Assembly (NCBI GenBank): GCA_018401995.1
Contig: JAGYJR010000013.1
Location: forward strand, 1-55,025
From: Flavobacterium sp.
GTDB taxonomy: Bacteria > Bacteroidota > Bacteroidia > Flavobacteriales > Flavobacteriaceae
Direction of reading: 5' to 3'
Length of the DNA stretch: 55,025 nt
Shown: positions 34,597 through 44,325 of the stretch, piece after piece
Position numbering within the stretch: the stretch's first letter is position 1
Layout of the letters: the number at the start of each line of letters is the position of its first letter
Made by a program: the position numbers and the translations under genes
Notes under the pieces: model-generated
Seen by the model: only the letters and a program-made list of their open reading frames with translations
Told to the model about the DNA's origin: nothing
Databases searched by the model: none

Positions 34597-35550
34597 ATGT
34601 CAGACGTAGCAGCCATTCAAAATTTAGTGCAACGCCAACACCAACTGAAACAAGAAATTGCCAAAGTTATTGTAGGTCAAGACGAAGTGGTTAACCAAAT
34701 TGTATTGAGTATTTTTTCAGGTGGTCATGCCTTGTTAATTGGTGTTCCAGGTTTAGCAAAAACCTTGATGGTAAATACTATTGCACAAGCATTAGGACTG
34801 AATTTTAAACGTATTCAGTTTACACCTGATTTAATGCCTTCAGATATTTTAGGAAGTGAAATTTTGGATGAGAATCGTCAATTCAAATTTATAAAAGGTC
34901 CAATTTTTTCTAATATTATTTTGGCGGATGAAATTAACCGAACGCCACCAAAAACTCAAGCGGCTTTACTTGAAGCCATGCAAGAACGCATTGTTACAGT
35001 AGCCGGACATTCCTATCCATTGGATTTGCCTTACTTTGTTTTGGCAACACAAAATCCTATTGAGCAAGAAGGAACGTATCCGTTGCCAGAAGCACAGTTG
35101 GACCGTTTTATGTTTGCAATTAAACTAAATTATCCATCGTTTGAAGAGGAAGTTCAAGTTGTAAAAGCTACGACTACTGATTACAAAGCTTCCGTTAATG
35201 CGCTTTTTTCGGCGGATGAAATCATCGCTTTTCAAAACGTAATTAGAAAATTACCAGTGGCTGATAATGTTATAGAATATGCAGTTTCTTTGGTTAGTAA
35301 AACAAGACCAGATAATCCGTTAGCTCCTGATTTTATTAAAACCTATATTGATTGGGGAGCAGGACCTCGTGCTTCGCAAAATTTAATTCTAGCTGCCAAA
35401 ACACAAGCGGCTTTAAATGGAAAATTTTCTCCAGATATTGAAGATGTACAAGCCGTTGCTTTTGGAATATTACGTCATAGGATTGTGAAAAATTACAAAG
35501 CCGATGCCGAAGGTATTTCAGATGAAACTATTATTCAAAAGTTATTTTAA
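34597..35550 (+). CDS. MoxR-type AAA+ ATPase
   Basis: 317 aa. Walker A GVPGLAKT, Walker B NIILADEINRTPPKTQAALLEAMQE (first part ILADEINR), sensor 1 ATQNPIEQEGTYPLPEAQLDRF, all diagnostic of the MoxR subfamily, which acts as a chaperone for metal-cofactor insertion or von Willebrand factor A partners. Unusually for the Bacteroidetes MoxR/BatABCDE cluster, no vWA or DUF58 genes follow; the next gene is an acyltransferase 10 bp away. Confidence 0.93.
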   Translation: MSDVAAIQNLVQRQHQLKQEIAKVIVGQDEVVNQIVLSIFSGGHALLIGVPGLAKTLMVNTIAQALGLNFKRIQFTPDLMPSDILGSEILDENRQFKFIKGPIFSNIILADEINRTPPKTQAALLEAMQERIVTVAGHSYPLDLPYFVLATQNPIEQEGTYPLPEAQLDRFMFAIKLNYPSFEEEVQVVKATTTDYKASVNALFSADEIIAFQNVIRKLPVADNVIEYAVSLVSKTRPDNPLAPDFIKTYIDWGAGPRASQNLILAAKTQAALNGKFSPDIEDVQAVAFGILRHRIVKNYKADAEGISDETIIQKLF

Positions 35551-35559
35551 AATAATTGC

Positions 35560-36690
35560 ATGTTTGGACTAGCGATTGATTTAAATAAACGAATGCATGG
35601 TTTAGATGTTGCTAGAGCTGTAGCTATTTCATTAGTGGTGTTTGCTCATTCTCTTTGGATAAGTGATTTTTTTCCACCAGTAGTGAGTTGGTTGATGCAA
35701 TTGAGCGGTACTATCGGAGTTGAAATTTTCTTTGTAATTAGTGGTTTTCTAATCGGTAAAATTGTGTTACGAATGCTTGAGAAAGAAGATTTTTCCTTTT
35801 CAGCCATAATGGATTTTTTAAAACGACGATGGTTTAGAACCTTACCTAATTACTATTTAATCCTTTTTGTTAATGTATTGCTTTGGTATTTGATTTACAA
35901 GGAAATACCTGAGAAATTATATCTTTATTTTGTCTATTTGCAAAATTTAACACAAACTTCTCCTGACTTTTACAGAGTTTCTTGGAGTTTGGCAGTCGAA
36001 CAGTTTTGTTACATCATCGGGCCTTTTACTTTGTTGTTTTTAGTTAAGTTATTTCCCAAAGCAAATCGGAAATATTTGTTTCTAGGAATGAGTTTGTTTA
36101 TGATAGCTTTGTTTTTTGGGACTAGAATTTATTTTAATGCTACTTATGAATTAACTTCTATTGTAGATTGGAATCAATCCTTGCGAAAAGTCACTATTTA
36201 CAGATTAGACGCCATTTATTACGGATTTGTACTTTATTACTTGTATTCCAAAAATTATATAGCTGAAAAAATGAATTCTATTTTGTTTGCTTTCGGAGTT
36301 TTGGGAATTTTCACACTTCATATTTTGATATTTGCTTTAGGAATTCAAGCAGAAAACCATCCTTTTTTCTTTAATGTACTTTATTTACCATTGAATTCTA
36401 TTTCAATTTGCTTGACGATTCCTTTTTTGGTAGCACTTAAATTAAGAGAAACACTTTTTTTGAAATGGGTAACTTTGTTGAGCATTATTTCTTACAGTAT
36501 TTATTTATTGCATTACACGGTAATTCTTCACGCAATGAAAGTCTTGTTTCCATCTGAAAGTCTTCGTGGATTTTCTCTTTTTGGATATACTTTTATTTAT
36601 TGGGCATTAGTGGTTATATTGTCTTATTTTCTGTATCGTTTTTTTGAAAAACCAATGACTAATTTAAGAGAAATGAAATTTTTTAATTGA
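35560..36690 (+). CDS. Acyltransferase family 3 (OafA/YrhL-like) membrane protein
   Basis: 376 aa, about ten hydrophobic helices. The N-terminus MHGLDVARAVAISLVVFAHS (residues 12-31) is the AT3 signature with the catalytic His; later FFVISGFLIG, FLKRRWFRTLPNYY and VSWSLAVEQFCY follow the family order. These proteins acylate exported sugars such as O-antigen. It is closely spaced behind moxR and may share its transcript. The acceptor is unknown. Confidence 0.88.
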   Translation: MFGLAIDLNKRMHGLDVARAVAISLVVFAHSLWISDFFPPVVSWLMQLSGTIGVEIFFVISGFLIGKIVLRMLEKEDFSFSAIMDFLKRRWFRTLPNYYLILFVNVLLWYLIYKEIPEKLYLYFVYLQNLTQTSPDFYRVSWSLAVEQFCYIIGPFTLLFLVKLFPKANRKYLFLGMSLFMIALFFGTRIYFNATYELTSIVDWNQSLRKVTIYRLDAIYYGFVLYYLYSKNYIAEKMNSILFAFGVLGIFTLHILIFALGIQAENHPFFFNVLYLPLNSISICLTIPFLVALKLRETLFLKWVTLLSIISYSIYLLHYTVILHAMKVLFPSESLRGFSLFGYTFIYWALVVILSYFLYRFFEKPMTNLREMKFFN

Positions 36691-36880
36691 TAGAAATATA
36701 GCTTTTTCTTAGCTTTTAAGAAATTAATAATAAAACAATTTTATATTTATGAATTTGTTAATAAATAGTGTTTTTACATTGTTTTTATTGAATTATATTT
36801 ATCGAAATAGAATCTTTATAAATAATATTTCTTCTATTTAGCCTTTTTATTAAAAATTTTTAAATCTGATTAAGATTTAT

Positions 36881-36888
36881 TAATTTTG
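36881..36888 (+). promoter_or_regulatory. acnB -7 box
   Basis: Perfect TAATTTTG, 46 bp before the acnB ATG, in a 243-bp very AT-rich gap that shows no other supported feature. Confidence 0.6.
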
Positions 36889-36933
36889 TGCCACAAAAAA
36901 ATACAACAATCACTAAAATAACCTATTTATAGT

Positions 36934-39723
36934 ATGACACCAGATGTTGAAATGAATCTTTATAAAGAGTATATTAAAGAAATTGAAGAAAGAAAAGGTC
37001 AAGGGTTACACCCAAAACCGATTGATAGTGCTGATTTATTAAACGAAATCATTACTCAAATTAAAGACACAAACAACGCTAACAGAGCTGATTGTTTGAA
37101 GTTTTTTATCTACAATACGTTACCAGGAACAACTCCTGCAGCTGGTGCCAAAGCAAAATTCTTAAAAGAAATTATTTTAGGTCAAGAAGTAGTTGCTGAA
37201 ATTACTCCAACTTTTGCTTTTGAGTTGTTATCTCACATGAAAGGTGGACCTTCAATTGTGGTTTTATTAGATTTAGCTTTAGGAAATGATTCTAATATTG
37301 CAAATCAAGCAGCTGAAGTTTTAAAAACACAAGTGTATCTTTACGATGCTGACATGGCTCGTATCAAAGAAGCTTTTGAAAATGGAAATACAGTAGCAAA
37401 AGAAATTCTTGAAAGTTATGCTAAAGCAGAATTTTTTACAAAACTTCCTGAAATAGCTGAAGAAATTAAAGTAGTAACTTTCATTGCTGGAGAAGGTGAT
37501 ATTTCAACCGACTTATTATCTCCAGGAAATCAAGCGCACTCGCGTTCTGACCGTGAATTACACGGAAAATGTATAATTACGCCTCAAGCACAAGAGGAAA
37601 TCAAAGCCTTACAAGCACAACATCCAGATAAATCGGTAATGTTAATTGCTGAAAAAGGTACAATGGGAGTTGGTTCTTCTCGTATGTCGGGTGTAAATAA
37701 CGTAGCACTTTGGACAGGAAAACAAGCAAGTCCTTATGTGCCATTCGTAAATTTTGCACCAATCGTAGGTGGAACCAACGGAATTTCTCCAATTTTCCTG
37801 ACTACAGTTGATGTAACCGGAGGTATCGGAATCGATTTGAAAAACTGGGTGAAGAAAACAGACGCAAACGGAGAAGTAGTTCGTGATGAAAATGGAGAAC
37901 CTATTTTAGAGCAAGTATATTCAGTATCAACAGGAACAGTTTTAACAATCAATACCAAAACAAAAAAATTATACAACGGTGACAAAGAATTGATTGATAT
38001 TTCAAGATCTTTTACACCACAAAAAATGGAGTTTATCAAAGCTGGTGGTTCTTATGCTATCGTTTTTGGTAAAAAAATCCAAACGTTTGCAGCTAAAACG
38101 CTTGGAATTGAAGCGCCATTAGTTTACGCACCTTCAAAAGAAGTTTCAGTTGAAGGACAAGGTTTAACAGCAGTTGAAAAAATCTTCAATAGAAATGCAG
38201 TTGGAACACTTTCTAAAAAAGCATTACACGCAGGTTCTGATGTTCGAGTTACAGTAAATATTGTAGGTTCTCAAGATACTACGGGTTTAATGACGGCTCA
38301 AGAATTAGAATCGATGGCTGCTACGGTAATTTCTCCAATTGTAGACGGAGCATATCAATCAGGTTGTCATACAGCTTCAGTTTGGGATAAAAAAGCACAA
38401 GCTAATATTCCAAAGTTAATGCAATTCATGAATGATTTCGGTTTAATCACAGCACGTGATCCAAAAGGCGTTTATCATGCTATGACCGATGTAATACACA
38501 AAGTATTAAATGATATTACTGTTGATGAGTGGGCTATCATTATTGGTGGTGATTCACATACCAGAATGTCTAAAGGAGTTGCTTTTGGTGCAGATTCAGG
38601 AACAGTTGCACTTGCTTTAGCTACAGGTGAAGCTTCAATGCCAATTCCAGAATCAGTAAAAGTTACTTTCAAAGGAACTATGGCAAGTTACATGGATTTC
38701 CGTGATGTAGTTCATGCTACACAAGCGCAAATGTTACATAAATTTGGAGGAGAAAACGTATTCCAAGGAAGAATTATTGAAGTACATTTAGGCACATTAA
38801 CAGCGGATCAAGCGTTTACATTTACAGATTGGACCGCTGAAATGAAAGCAAAAGCTTCAATTTGTATTTCTGAAGATGAAACGTTAATCGAATCATTAGA
38901 GATTGCCAAATCAAGAATCCAAATTATGATTGATAAGGGCATGGATAATAAAAACCAAGTGCTTCAAGGATTAATTGATAAAGCCAACCAACGTATTGCA
39001 GAAATCCGTTCAGGTGAAAAACCAGCTTTACGTCCAGATGCTAATGCAAAATACTATGCAGAAGTTGAAGTAGATTTAGATCAAATCGCTGAACCAATGA
39101 TCGCTGATCCAGATGTAAATAACAAAGATGTTTCTAAACGATATACTCACGATACGATTCGTCCACTTTCTTTCTACGGAGGTGATAAAAAAGTAGATTT
39201 AGGATTCATCGGTTCTTGTATGGTTCATAAAGGAGATATGAAAATATTAGCTCAAATGTTGAAAAATATTGAGAAACAACAAGGTAAAGTGGAATTTAAA
39301 GCTCCTTTAGTTGTTGCGCCTCCAACATACAATATCGTTGACGAATTAAAAGCAGAAGGCGACTGGGAAGTATTACAAAAATATTCAGGTTTCGAATTTG
39401 ATGATAACGCACCAAAAGCTGCGGCTCGAACTGAATACGAAAATATGTTGTATTTAGAGCGTCCAGGTTGTAACCTTTGTATGGGGAATCAAGAAAAAGC
39501 GTCTAAGGGAGATACGGTTATGGCAACATCAACACGTTTGTTCCAAGGTCGTGTAGTAGAAGATTCTGCAGAGAAAAAAGGAGAATCTTTGTTGTCCTCA
39601 ACTCCAGTGGTAGTTTTATCTACTGTTTTAGGAAGAACGCCTTCTATTGAAGAATACAAACAAGCTGTAGAAGGAATTAACCTAACTAAGTTTGCTCCAT
39701 CACACAAATTATTAGTAGGATAA
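36934..39723 (+). CDS. acnB: Aconitate hydratase B / 2-methylisocitrate dehydratase
   Basis: 929 aa, full AcnB length. N-terminal HEAT-like domain (1-160), swivel domain with GEGDISTDLLSPGNQAHSRS (first part) and SSRMSGVNNVALW, then the catalytic core; the 4Fe-4S cysteines include SGCHTASVW and ERPGCNLCMGNQ. It isomerises citrate to isocitrate in the TCA cycle and, in some species, handles 2-methylisocitrate. A second, sequence-unrelated-type aconitase follows after 114 bp. Confidence 0.96.
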   Translation: MTPDVEMNLYKEYIKEIEERKGQGLHPKPIDSADLLNEIITQIKDTNNANRADCLKFFIYNTLPGTTPAAGAKAKFLKEIILGQEVVAEITPTFAFELLSHMKGGPSIVVLLDLALGNDSNIANQAAEVLKTQVYLYDADMARIKEAFENGNTVAKEILESYAKAEFFTKLPEIAEEIKVVTFIAGEGDISTDLLSPGNQAHSRSDRELHGKCIITPQAQEEIKALQAQHPDKSVMLIAEKGTMGVGSSRMSGVNNVALWTGKQASPYVPFVNFAPIVGGTNGISPIFLTTVDVTGGIGIDLKNWVKKTDANGEVVRDENGEPILEQVYSVSTGTVLTINTKTKKLYNGDKELIDISRSFTPQKMEFIKAGGSYAIVFGKKIQTFAAKTLGIEAPLVYAPSKEVSVEGQGLTAVEKIFNRNAVGTLSKKALHAGSDVRVTVNIVGSQDTTGLMTAQELESMAATVISPIVDGAYQSGCHTASVWDKKAQANIPKLMQFMNDFGLITARDPKGVYHAMTDVIHKVLNDITVDEWAIIIGGDSHTRMSKGVAFGADSGTVALALATGEASMPIPESVKVTFKGTMASYMDFRDVVHATQAQMLHKFGGENVFQGRIIEVHLGTLTADQAFTFTDWTAEMKAKASICISEDETLIESLEIAKSRIQIMIDKGMDNKNQVLQGLIDKANQRIAEIRSGEKPALRPDANAKYYAEVEVDLDQIAEPMIADPDVNNKDVSKRYTHDTIRPLSFYGGDKKVDLGFIGSCMVHKGDMKILAQMLKNIEKQQGKVEFKAPLVVAPPTYNIVDELKAEGDWEVLQKYSGFEFDDNAPKAAARTEYENMLYLERPGCNLCMGNQEKASKGDTVMATSTRLFQGRVVEDSAEKKGESLLSSTPVVVLSTVLGRTPSIEEYKQAVEGINLTKFAPSHKLLVG

Positions 39724-39746
39724 ACTAATTTAATACGATTAAAATT

Positions 39747-39777
39747 AAAAGCCTGAGTAATTACTCAGGCTTTTTTG
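39747..39777 (+). terminator. Terminator of acnB
   Basis: 12-bp perfect stem AAAAGCCTGAGT / ACTCAGGCTTTT with AATT loop (39747-39774) and T-run. It separates the two aconitase genes transcriptionally. Confidence 0.88.
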
Positions 39778-39837
39778 CTTATATCTGTTCGATTTTTCGT
39801 AAATTAGAGGCTTAAAGAAATTTAAAAATATAACATT

Positions 39838-42102
39838 ATGGCTTTTGATATTGAAATGATTGAAAAAGTGTACGAAAAAATGGCTGCAAGAGTAGATAAA
39901 GCTCGCGAGTTAGTTGGTCGTCCACTTACTTTGTCTGAGAAAATTTTGTATTCGCATTTATGGGAAGGAATGCCAACGCAAGCCTTTACAAGAGGAAAAG
40001 ATTATGTTGATTTTGCTCCAGATCGAGTAGCATGTCAAGATGCAACTGCGCAAATGGCTTTACTACAATTTATGCACGCTGGAAAGAAGACAGTAGCTGT
40101 ACCAACAACAGTTCATTGTGATCACTTAATTCTTGCAAAAAACGGTGCAAAACAAGATTTAGAATTGGCAAACAAACAATCAAAAGAAGTTTTCGATTTT
40201 TTATCATCAGTATCTAACAAATACGGTATTGGATTTTGGAAACCAGGTTCAGGAATTATTCACCAAATTGTTTTAGAAAATTACGCTTTTCCAGGCGGTT
40301 TGATGATTGGAACCGATTCACATACAGTAAATGCAGGTGGTTTAGGAATGTTAGCCATCGGTGTTGGCGGTGCTGATGCTGTTGATGTAATGTCAGGAAT
40401 GTCTTGGGAATTAAAATTTCCAAAATTAATTGGTGTAAAATTGACAGGAAAATTAAGCGGTTGGACTGCTCCAAAAGATGTTATCTTGAAAGTTGCCGAT
40501 ATCTTAACTGTAAAAGGTGGAACGGGTGCAATAGTAGAATATTTCGGAGAAGGTGCAGAATCGATGTCATGTACAGGAAAAGGAACTATTTGTAATATGG
40601 GGGCTGAAATTGGAGCAACCACTTCAACTTTTGGTTATGATGATTCTATGAGAAGATATTTAGCAGCAACAGGTCGTCAAGATGTGGTAAATGCTGCTGA
40701 TAAAGTAGCGGCTTATTTAACTGCGGATGCTGATGTTTATGCTAATCCGGCAAATTATTTCGATCAATTAATTGAAATCAATCTTTCAGAATTAGAACCA
40801 CATATTAACGGGCCATTTACTCCAGATAGAGGAACGCCAGTTTCTAAAATGAAAGAGGAAGCTGCTGCAAACGGTTGGCCAATTAAAGTAGAGTGGGGAT
40901 TAATTGGTTCTTGTACTAATTCTTCTTATGAAGATATGTCGCGTGCGGCTTCAATTGTTAGACAAGCGGTGGCTCACGGAATTACACCAAAAGCAGAATT
41001 TGGAATTAATCCAGGTTCGGAACAGATTCGCTATACCATCGAAAGAGATGGAATCATTGCTGATTTCGAAAAAATGGGAACCAAAGTATTTACCAATGCT
41101 TGCGGACCTTGTATCGGACAATGGGATAGAGAAGGCGCTGATAAACAAGAAAAAAATACAATCGTTCATTCGTTTAATAGAAATTTCTCTAAACGTGCTG
41201 ACGGTAATCCTAATACTCATGCTTTTGTAACGTCTCCAGAAATGGTTGCGGCTTTGGCAATTTCAGGTCGTTTGGATTTTAACCCAATAACCGATACTTT
41301 AATCAACGATAAAGGCGAAGCGGTAAAATTAAATACACCTTATGGTGATGAATTGCCAACCAAAGGTTTTGATGTAGAAGACCCAGGATTTCAAGCGCCG
41401 GCTGAAGACGGTTCGTCTGTTCAAGTTGCGGTTTCGCCAACGTCTGATCGTTTGCAATTATTAGAACCATTCCAACCTTGGGATGAAAAAAATATTACGG
41501 GTGCTAAATTGCTAATTAAAGCTTTCGGAAAATGTACTACAGACCATATTTCGATGGCTGGACCTTGGTTGCGTTTCCGTGGTCACTTGGATAATATTTC
41601 AAATAACATGTTAATTGGTGCGGATAATGCTTTCAACAGAAAAACAAATTCCGTAAAAAATCAATTGACTGGTGCTTATGATGAAGTGCCAAAAGTACAA
41701 AGAGCGTACAAAGCAGCTGGTATTCCATCAATTGTTGTAGGTGACCATAACTACGGTGAAGGTTCATCGCGTGAGCATGCGGCTATGGAACCTCGTTTCT
41801 TAGGTGTGAAAGCAGTTTTAGTAAAATCATTTGCTAGAATTCATGAAACCAACTTAAAGAAACAAGGAATGTTAGCCTTAACTTTTGCCAATGAAGCGGA
41901 TTACGATAAAGTTCAAGAAGATGATACCATCAATTTCTTAGATTTAACCGAGTTTGCTCCAGGAAAACCGCTAACATTAGAGTTTGTGCATGCTGATGGT
42001 TCAAAAGATGTTATCATGGCAAATCATACCTATAATGATAGTCAAATTGGTTGGTTTGTGGCTGGTTCAGCATTGAACTTAATTGCAGCTGGTTCAGCAT
42101 AA
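39838..42102 (+). CDS. Aconitate hydratase, mitochondrial-type
   Basis: 754 aa. Cluster-binding and catalytic segments of the mitochondrial-type aconitase: [40 protein letters not shown], and the swivel domain [19 protein letters not shown]. It has the usual order, core then swivel, in contrast to AcnB. It performs the same TCA step. Having both isoforms side by side gives the cell two enzymes that generally differ in oxidant sensitivity; which one dominates here is unknown. Confidence 0.95.
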   Translation: MAFDIEMIEKVYEKMAARVDKARELVGRPLTLSEKILYSHLWEGMPTQAFTRGKDYVDFAPDRVACQDATAQMALLQFMHAGKKTVAVPTTVHCDHLILAKNGAKQDLELANKQSKEVFDFLSSVSNKYGIGFWKPGSGIIHQIVLENYAFPGGLMIGTDSHTVNAGGLGMLAIGVGGADAVDVMSGMSWELKFPKLIGVKLTGKLSGWTAPKDVILKVADILTVKGGTGAIVEYFGEGAESMSCTGKGTICNMGAEIGATTSTFGYDDSMRRYLAATGRQDVVNAADKVAAYLTADADVYANPANYFDQLIEINLSELEPHINGPFTPDRGTPVSKMKEEAAANGWPIKVEWGLIGSCTNSSYEDMSRAASIVRQAVAHGITPKAEFGINPGSEQIRYTIERDGIIADFEKMGTKVFTNACGPCIGQWDREGADKQEKNTIVHSFNRNFSKRADGNPNTHAFVTSPEMVAALAISGRLDFNPITDTLINDKGEAVKLNTPYGDELPTKGFDVEDPGFQAPAEDGSSVQVAVSPTSDRLQLLEPFQPWDEKNITGAKLLIKAFGKCTTDHISMAGPWLRFRGHLDNISNNMLIGADNAFNRKTNSVKNQLTGAYDEVPKVQRAYKAAGIPSIVVGDHNYGEGSSREHAAMEPRFLGVKAVLVKSFARIHETNLKKQGMLALTFANEADYDKVQEDDTINFLDLTEFAPGKPLTLEFVHADGSKDVIMANHTYNDSQIGWFVAGSALNLIAAGSA

Positions 42103-42120
42103 TTTTATTTTTATTCCAAT

Positions 42121-42156
42121 AAAAATGCGTTTGTGATAAGCAAACGCATTTTTTTC
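42121..42156. terminator. Bidirectional terminator
   Basis: 13-bp perfect stem AAAAATGCGTTTG (42121-42133) / CAAACGCATTTTT (42141-42153), 7-nt loop, T-run, between convergent aconitase and GNAT genes. Confidence 0.88.
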
Positions 42157-42158
42157 TT

Positions 42159-42680
42159 TTATAACCATTCACTTTTTGAAATCATATATTCGAAATTGAG
42201 TTTTTCGGGTTCACCGTGATAAGCTACGGCAATTTCTCTTACTTTTTTTACTCCAAGTCGTTCCATTGCAATTTGCGAACGAATATTTTCTGCACCAACA
42301 TGAAAATATACATGATCAACAAATTGAAAAGCATAATCTAACATCATTTTCTTTATTATTGGATTGTACTTTGAACCCCAATAATTTCTCCCGTAAAAAG
42401 TATAGCCAATTAAAATGCTTTTTTCTTCAGAATTCCAATCGTAAAAACGGGTACTTCCAATGATTGCATTGGTTTCTTTATCCTTAATAATAAATGCTCC
42501 TTTAGAAAGTAAAGCGCCATCAAAAAAGTTTTGAAAAACGGTTCTTTGGTAGCGGTTTTTATTGGGATGTTGCTCCCAAATCAAAGGATCAGAAGCCACT
42601 TGATACAGCGCTTCAAAATCGGAAGCTTGTAAAGGAATAAGTTGGACAGTATCGTTTTCTAAAAAAGGTTGTAAGTTCAT
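42159..42680 (-). CDS. GNAT family N-acetyltransferase
   Basis: 173 aa from the ATG at 42680 (MNLQPFLENDTVQLIPL); an in-frame ATG 12 codons upstream adds an unlikely basic extension. RimJ/RimL-like pattern: VQLIPLQASDFEALYQVA, IGSTRFYDW, YWGSKYNPIIKKMMLDYAF, VGAENIRSQIAMERLGVKKVRE, where the acetyl-CoA-binding loop is in the YGRNYWGSKYN region. Substrate unknown. Convergent with the aconitase gene. Confidence 0.85.
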   Translation of the reverse strand: MNLQPFLENDTVQLIPLQASDFEALYQVASDPLIWEQHPNKNRYQRTVFQNFFDGALLSKGAFIIKDKETNAIIGSTRFYDWNSEEKSILIGYTFYGRNYWGSKYNPIIKKMMLDYAFQFVDHVYFHVGAENIRSQIAMERLGVKKVREIAVAYHGEPEKLNFEYMISKSEWL

Positions 42681-42756
42681 GATTGGCTTTTTGTAAAAAT
42701 ACAAAATCCGTCTCAATTGCTCAAGACGGATTTGTTAATTGTTGTTTTTATGACTA

Positions 42757-44205
42757 CTAGTAGTACATGTATCTTCTTACTTTAGAAATGTATTTTGCTA
42801 AACGAATTACTTGTTGGCTATAACCATATTCGTTATCGTACCATACATACATTACTACGTTTTTGCCATCAGCAGAAACGATGGTTGCATTACTATCAAA
42901 AATTGCAGGAGCTGATGTTCCTACGATATCTGAAGAAACCAATTCATTGTTTAAAGAATATTTGATTTGCTCTACTAAATTACCTTCCAATGCATATTTT
43001 TTCATAATTGCATTCAATTCTTCTCTAGTGGTAGTTTTGTTAACTTCTAAATTTAAAACCACTAATGAACCATTTGGAACTGGAACACGAATGGCGTTAG
43101 AAGTTAATTTTCCAGCTAAGCTTGGTAAGGCTTTAGCAACAGCACTTCCTGCACCAGTTTCGGTGATTACCATGTTTAAAGCGGCTGCTCTACCACGACG
43201 GTATTTTTTGTGCATGTTGTCTACCAAGTTTTGGTCATTGGTATACGCATGTATTGTTTCTAAATGTCCTTTTACAACACCCAAAGTTTCTTCCATTGCA
43301 GCTAGAACAGGCGTAATTGCATTGGTCGTACATGAAGCTGCCGAGAAAATATTTACATTATCAGGGTTGTAATCTTCATGATTTACTCCGTAAACGATAT
43401 TCGGAACACCTTTTCCAGGTGCTGTTAATAATACTTTTGAAGTTCCTTTTGATGTTAAATGACGACTCAAAGCTTCTTCGGTTGTAAATGCTCCTGTGTT
43501 ATCAATTACTAAAGCATCTTCAATACCATATTGCGTGTAATCTATTTCTTCTGGACCATTTGCAGTAATAATGTAAACGGTTGTTCCATTGATAATTAAA
43601 GCATTGTTCTCTGGATCTGCATGAACAGAACCTTCAAAATCACCATGAACCGAATCATAACGCAATAAAGAAGCTCTTTTTTCTAATAAAACCGCATCAC
43701 TTTTATCTCTAGTTACAATAGCTCTTAAACGTAATTGTTGACCTTTACCAATTTTACTCATCATTTCACGAGCCAATAAACGACCAATTCTACCAAAACC
43801 ATAAAGCACTACGTCTTTAGGTTTGATTTCTGTATATTCTTTTGCATGCTTTAATTTGTCGATTACAAAAGCAGTAGCATCATTGTATTTATCGTCTTCT
43901 AAATGGAATTCGTAAGTTAATTTACCAATATCAATTCGTGCTGGTGGTAAATCTAAACTTTGAATCGCTTGTGCAATTTCTACTGAATCAAATACATTAA
44001 TTGGTTTTTGAACAAATTCACCAGCATATTCATGTAAATTGATGATATCACTTACATTTCTGTCAATTAATTGATTTCTAAAAAGAATTAATTCGATTGA
44101 TTTGTCATACCATAAATCACTTATGATTTTAATAAATTCAACGCAAGCCTTTCTTCTATCTGCTTGAAAAGCAAGTTCTTTCTCGTATAAAACAGTGTTA
44201 CTCAT
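42757..44205 (-). CDS. Glyceraldehyde-3-phosphate dehydrogenase with N-terminal extension
   Basis: 482 aa, about 130 longer than classical GAPDH. The NAD fold starts at VVLYGFGRIGRL (glycines at 136-141), and the catalytic Cys292 is in FSAASCTTNAITPV. C-terminal parts MYVWYDNEYGYSQQV complete the fold. The first ~125 residues (LAFQADRRKACVEFIKIISDLW and so on) are helical, without signal or recognisable domain. Long GAPDHs of this kind are found in Bacteroidetes. It catalyses the central glycolytic or gluconeogenic oxidation step. The role of the extension is unknown. Confidence 0.92.
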   Translation of the reverse strand: MSNTVLYEKELAFQADRRKACVEFIKIISDLWYDKSIELILFRNQLIDRNVSDIINLHEYAGEFVQKPINVFDSVEIAQAIQSLDLPPARIDIGKLTYEFHLEDDKYNDATAFVIDKLKHAKEYTEIKPKDVVLYGFGRIGRLLAREMMSKIGKGQQLRLRAIVTRDKSDAVLLEKRASLLRYDSVHGDFEGSVHADPENNALIINGTTVYIITANGPEEIDYTQYGIEDALVIDNTGAFTTEEALSRHLTSKGTSKVLLTAPGKGVPNIVYGVNHEDYNPDNVNIFSAASCTTNAITPVLAAMEETLGVVKGHLETIHAYTNDQNLVDNMHKKYRRGRAAALNMVITETGAGSAVAKALPSLAGKLTSNAIRVPVPNGSLVVLNLEVNKTTTREELNAIMKKYALEGNLVEQIKYSLNNELVSSDIVGTSAPAIFDSNATIVSADGKNVVMYVWYDNEYGYSQQVIRLAKYISKVRRYMYY

Positions 44206-44280
44206 GAAGTAGTTTGTATAAAGTGTTGTTTGAAGGTGTAAAAGTAAAGATTTATAATGTTTTAGGGAAATTTTTTGTAT

Positions 44281-44308
44281 AAAAAAACCAGTCGGTGAAG
44301 ACTGGTTT
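44281..44308 (-). terminator. Terminator of the DegP-type protease gene
   Basis: Minus-strand hairpin AAACCAGTC / GACTGGTTT with a 6-nt loop followed by 7 T (plus-strand A-run 44281-44287). Confidence 0.8.
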
Positions 44309-44325
44309 GCTACTTTTGTTAGTTA

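Noticed and set aside
36750..36842. 30-codon ATG frame before acnB
   Set aside because: Composition is only Asn, Ile, Leu, Phe as expected by chance in very AT-rich DNA; no promoter, no recognisable end motif.
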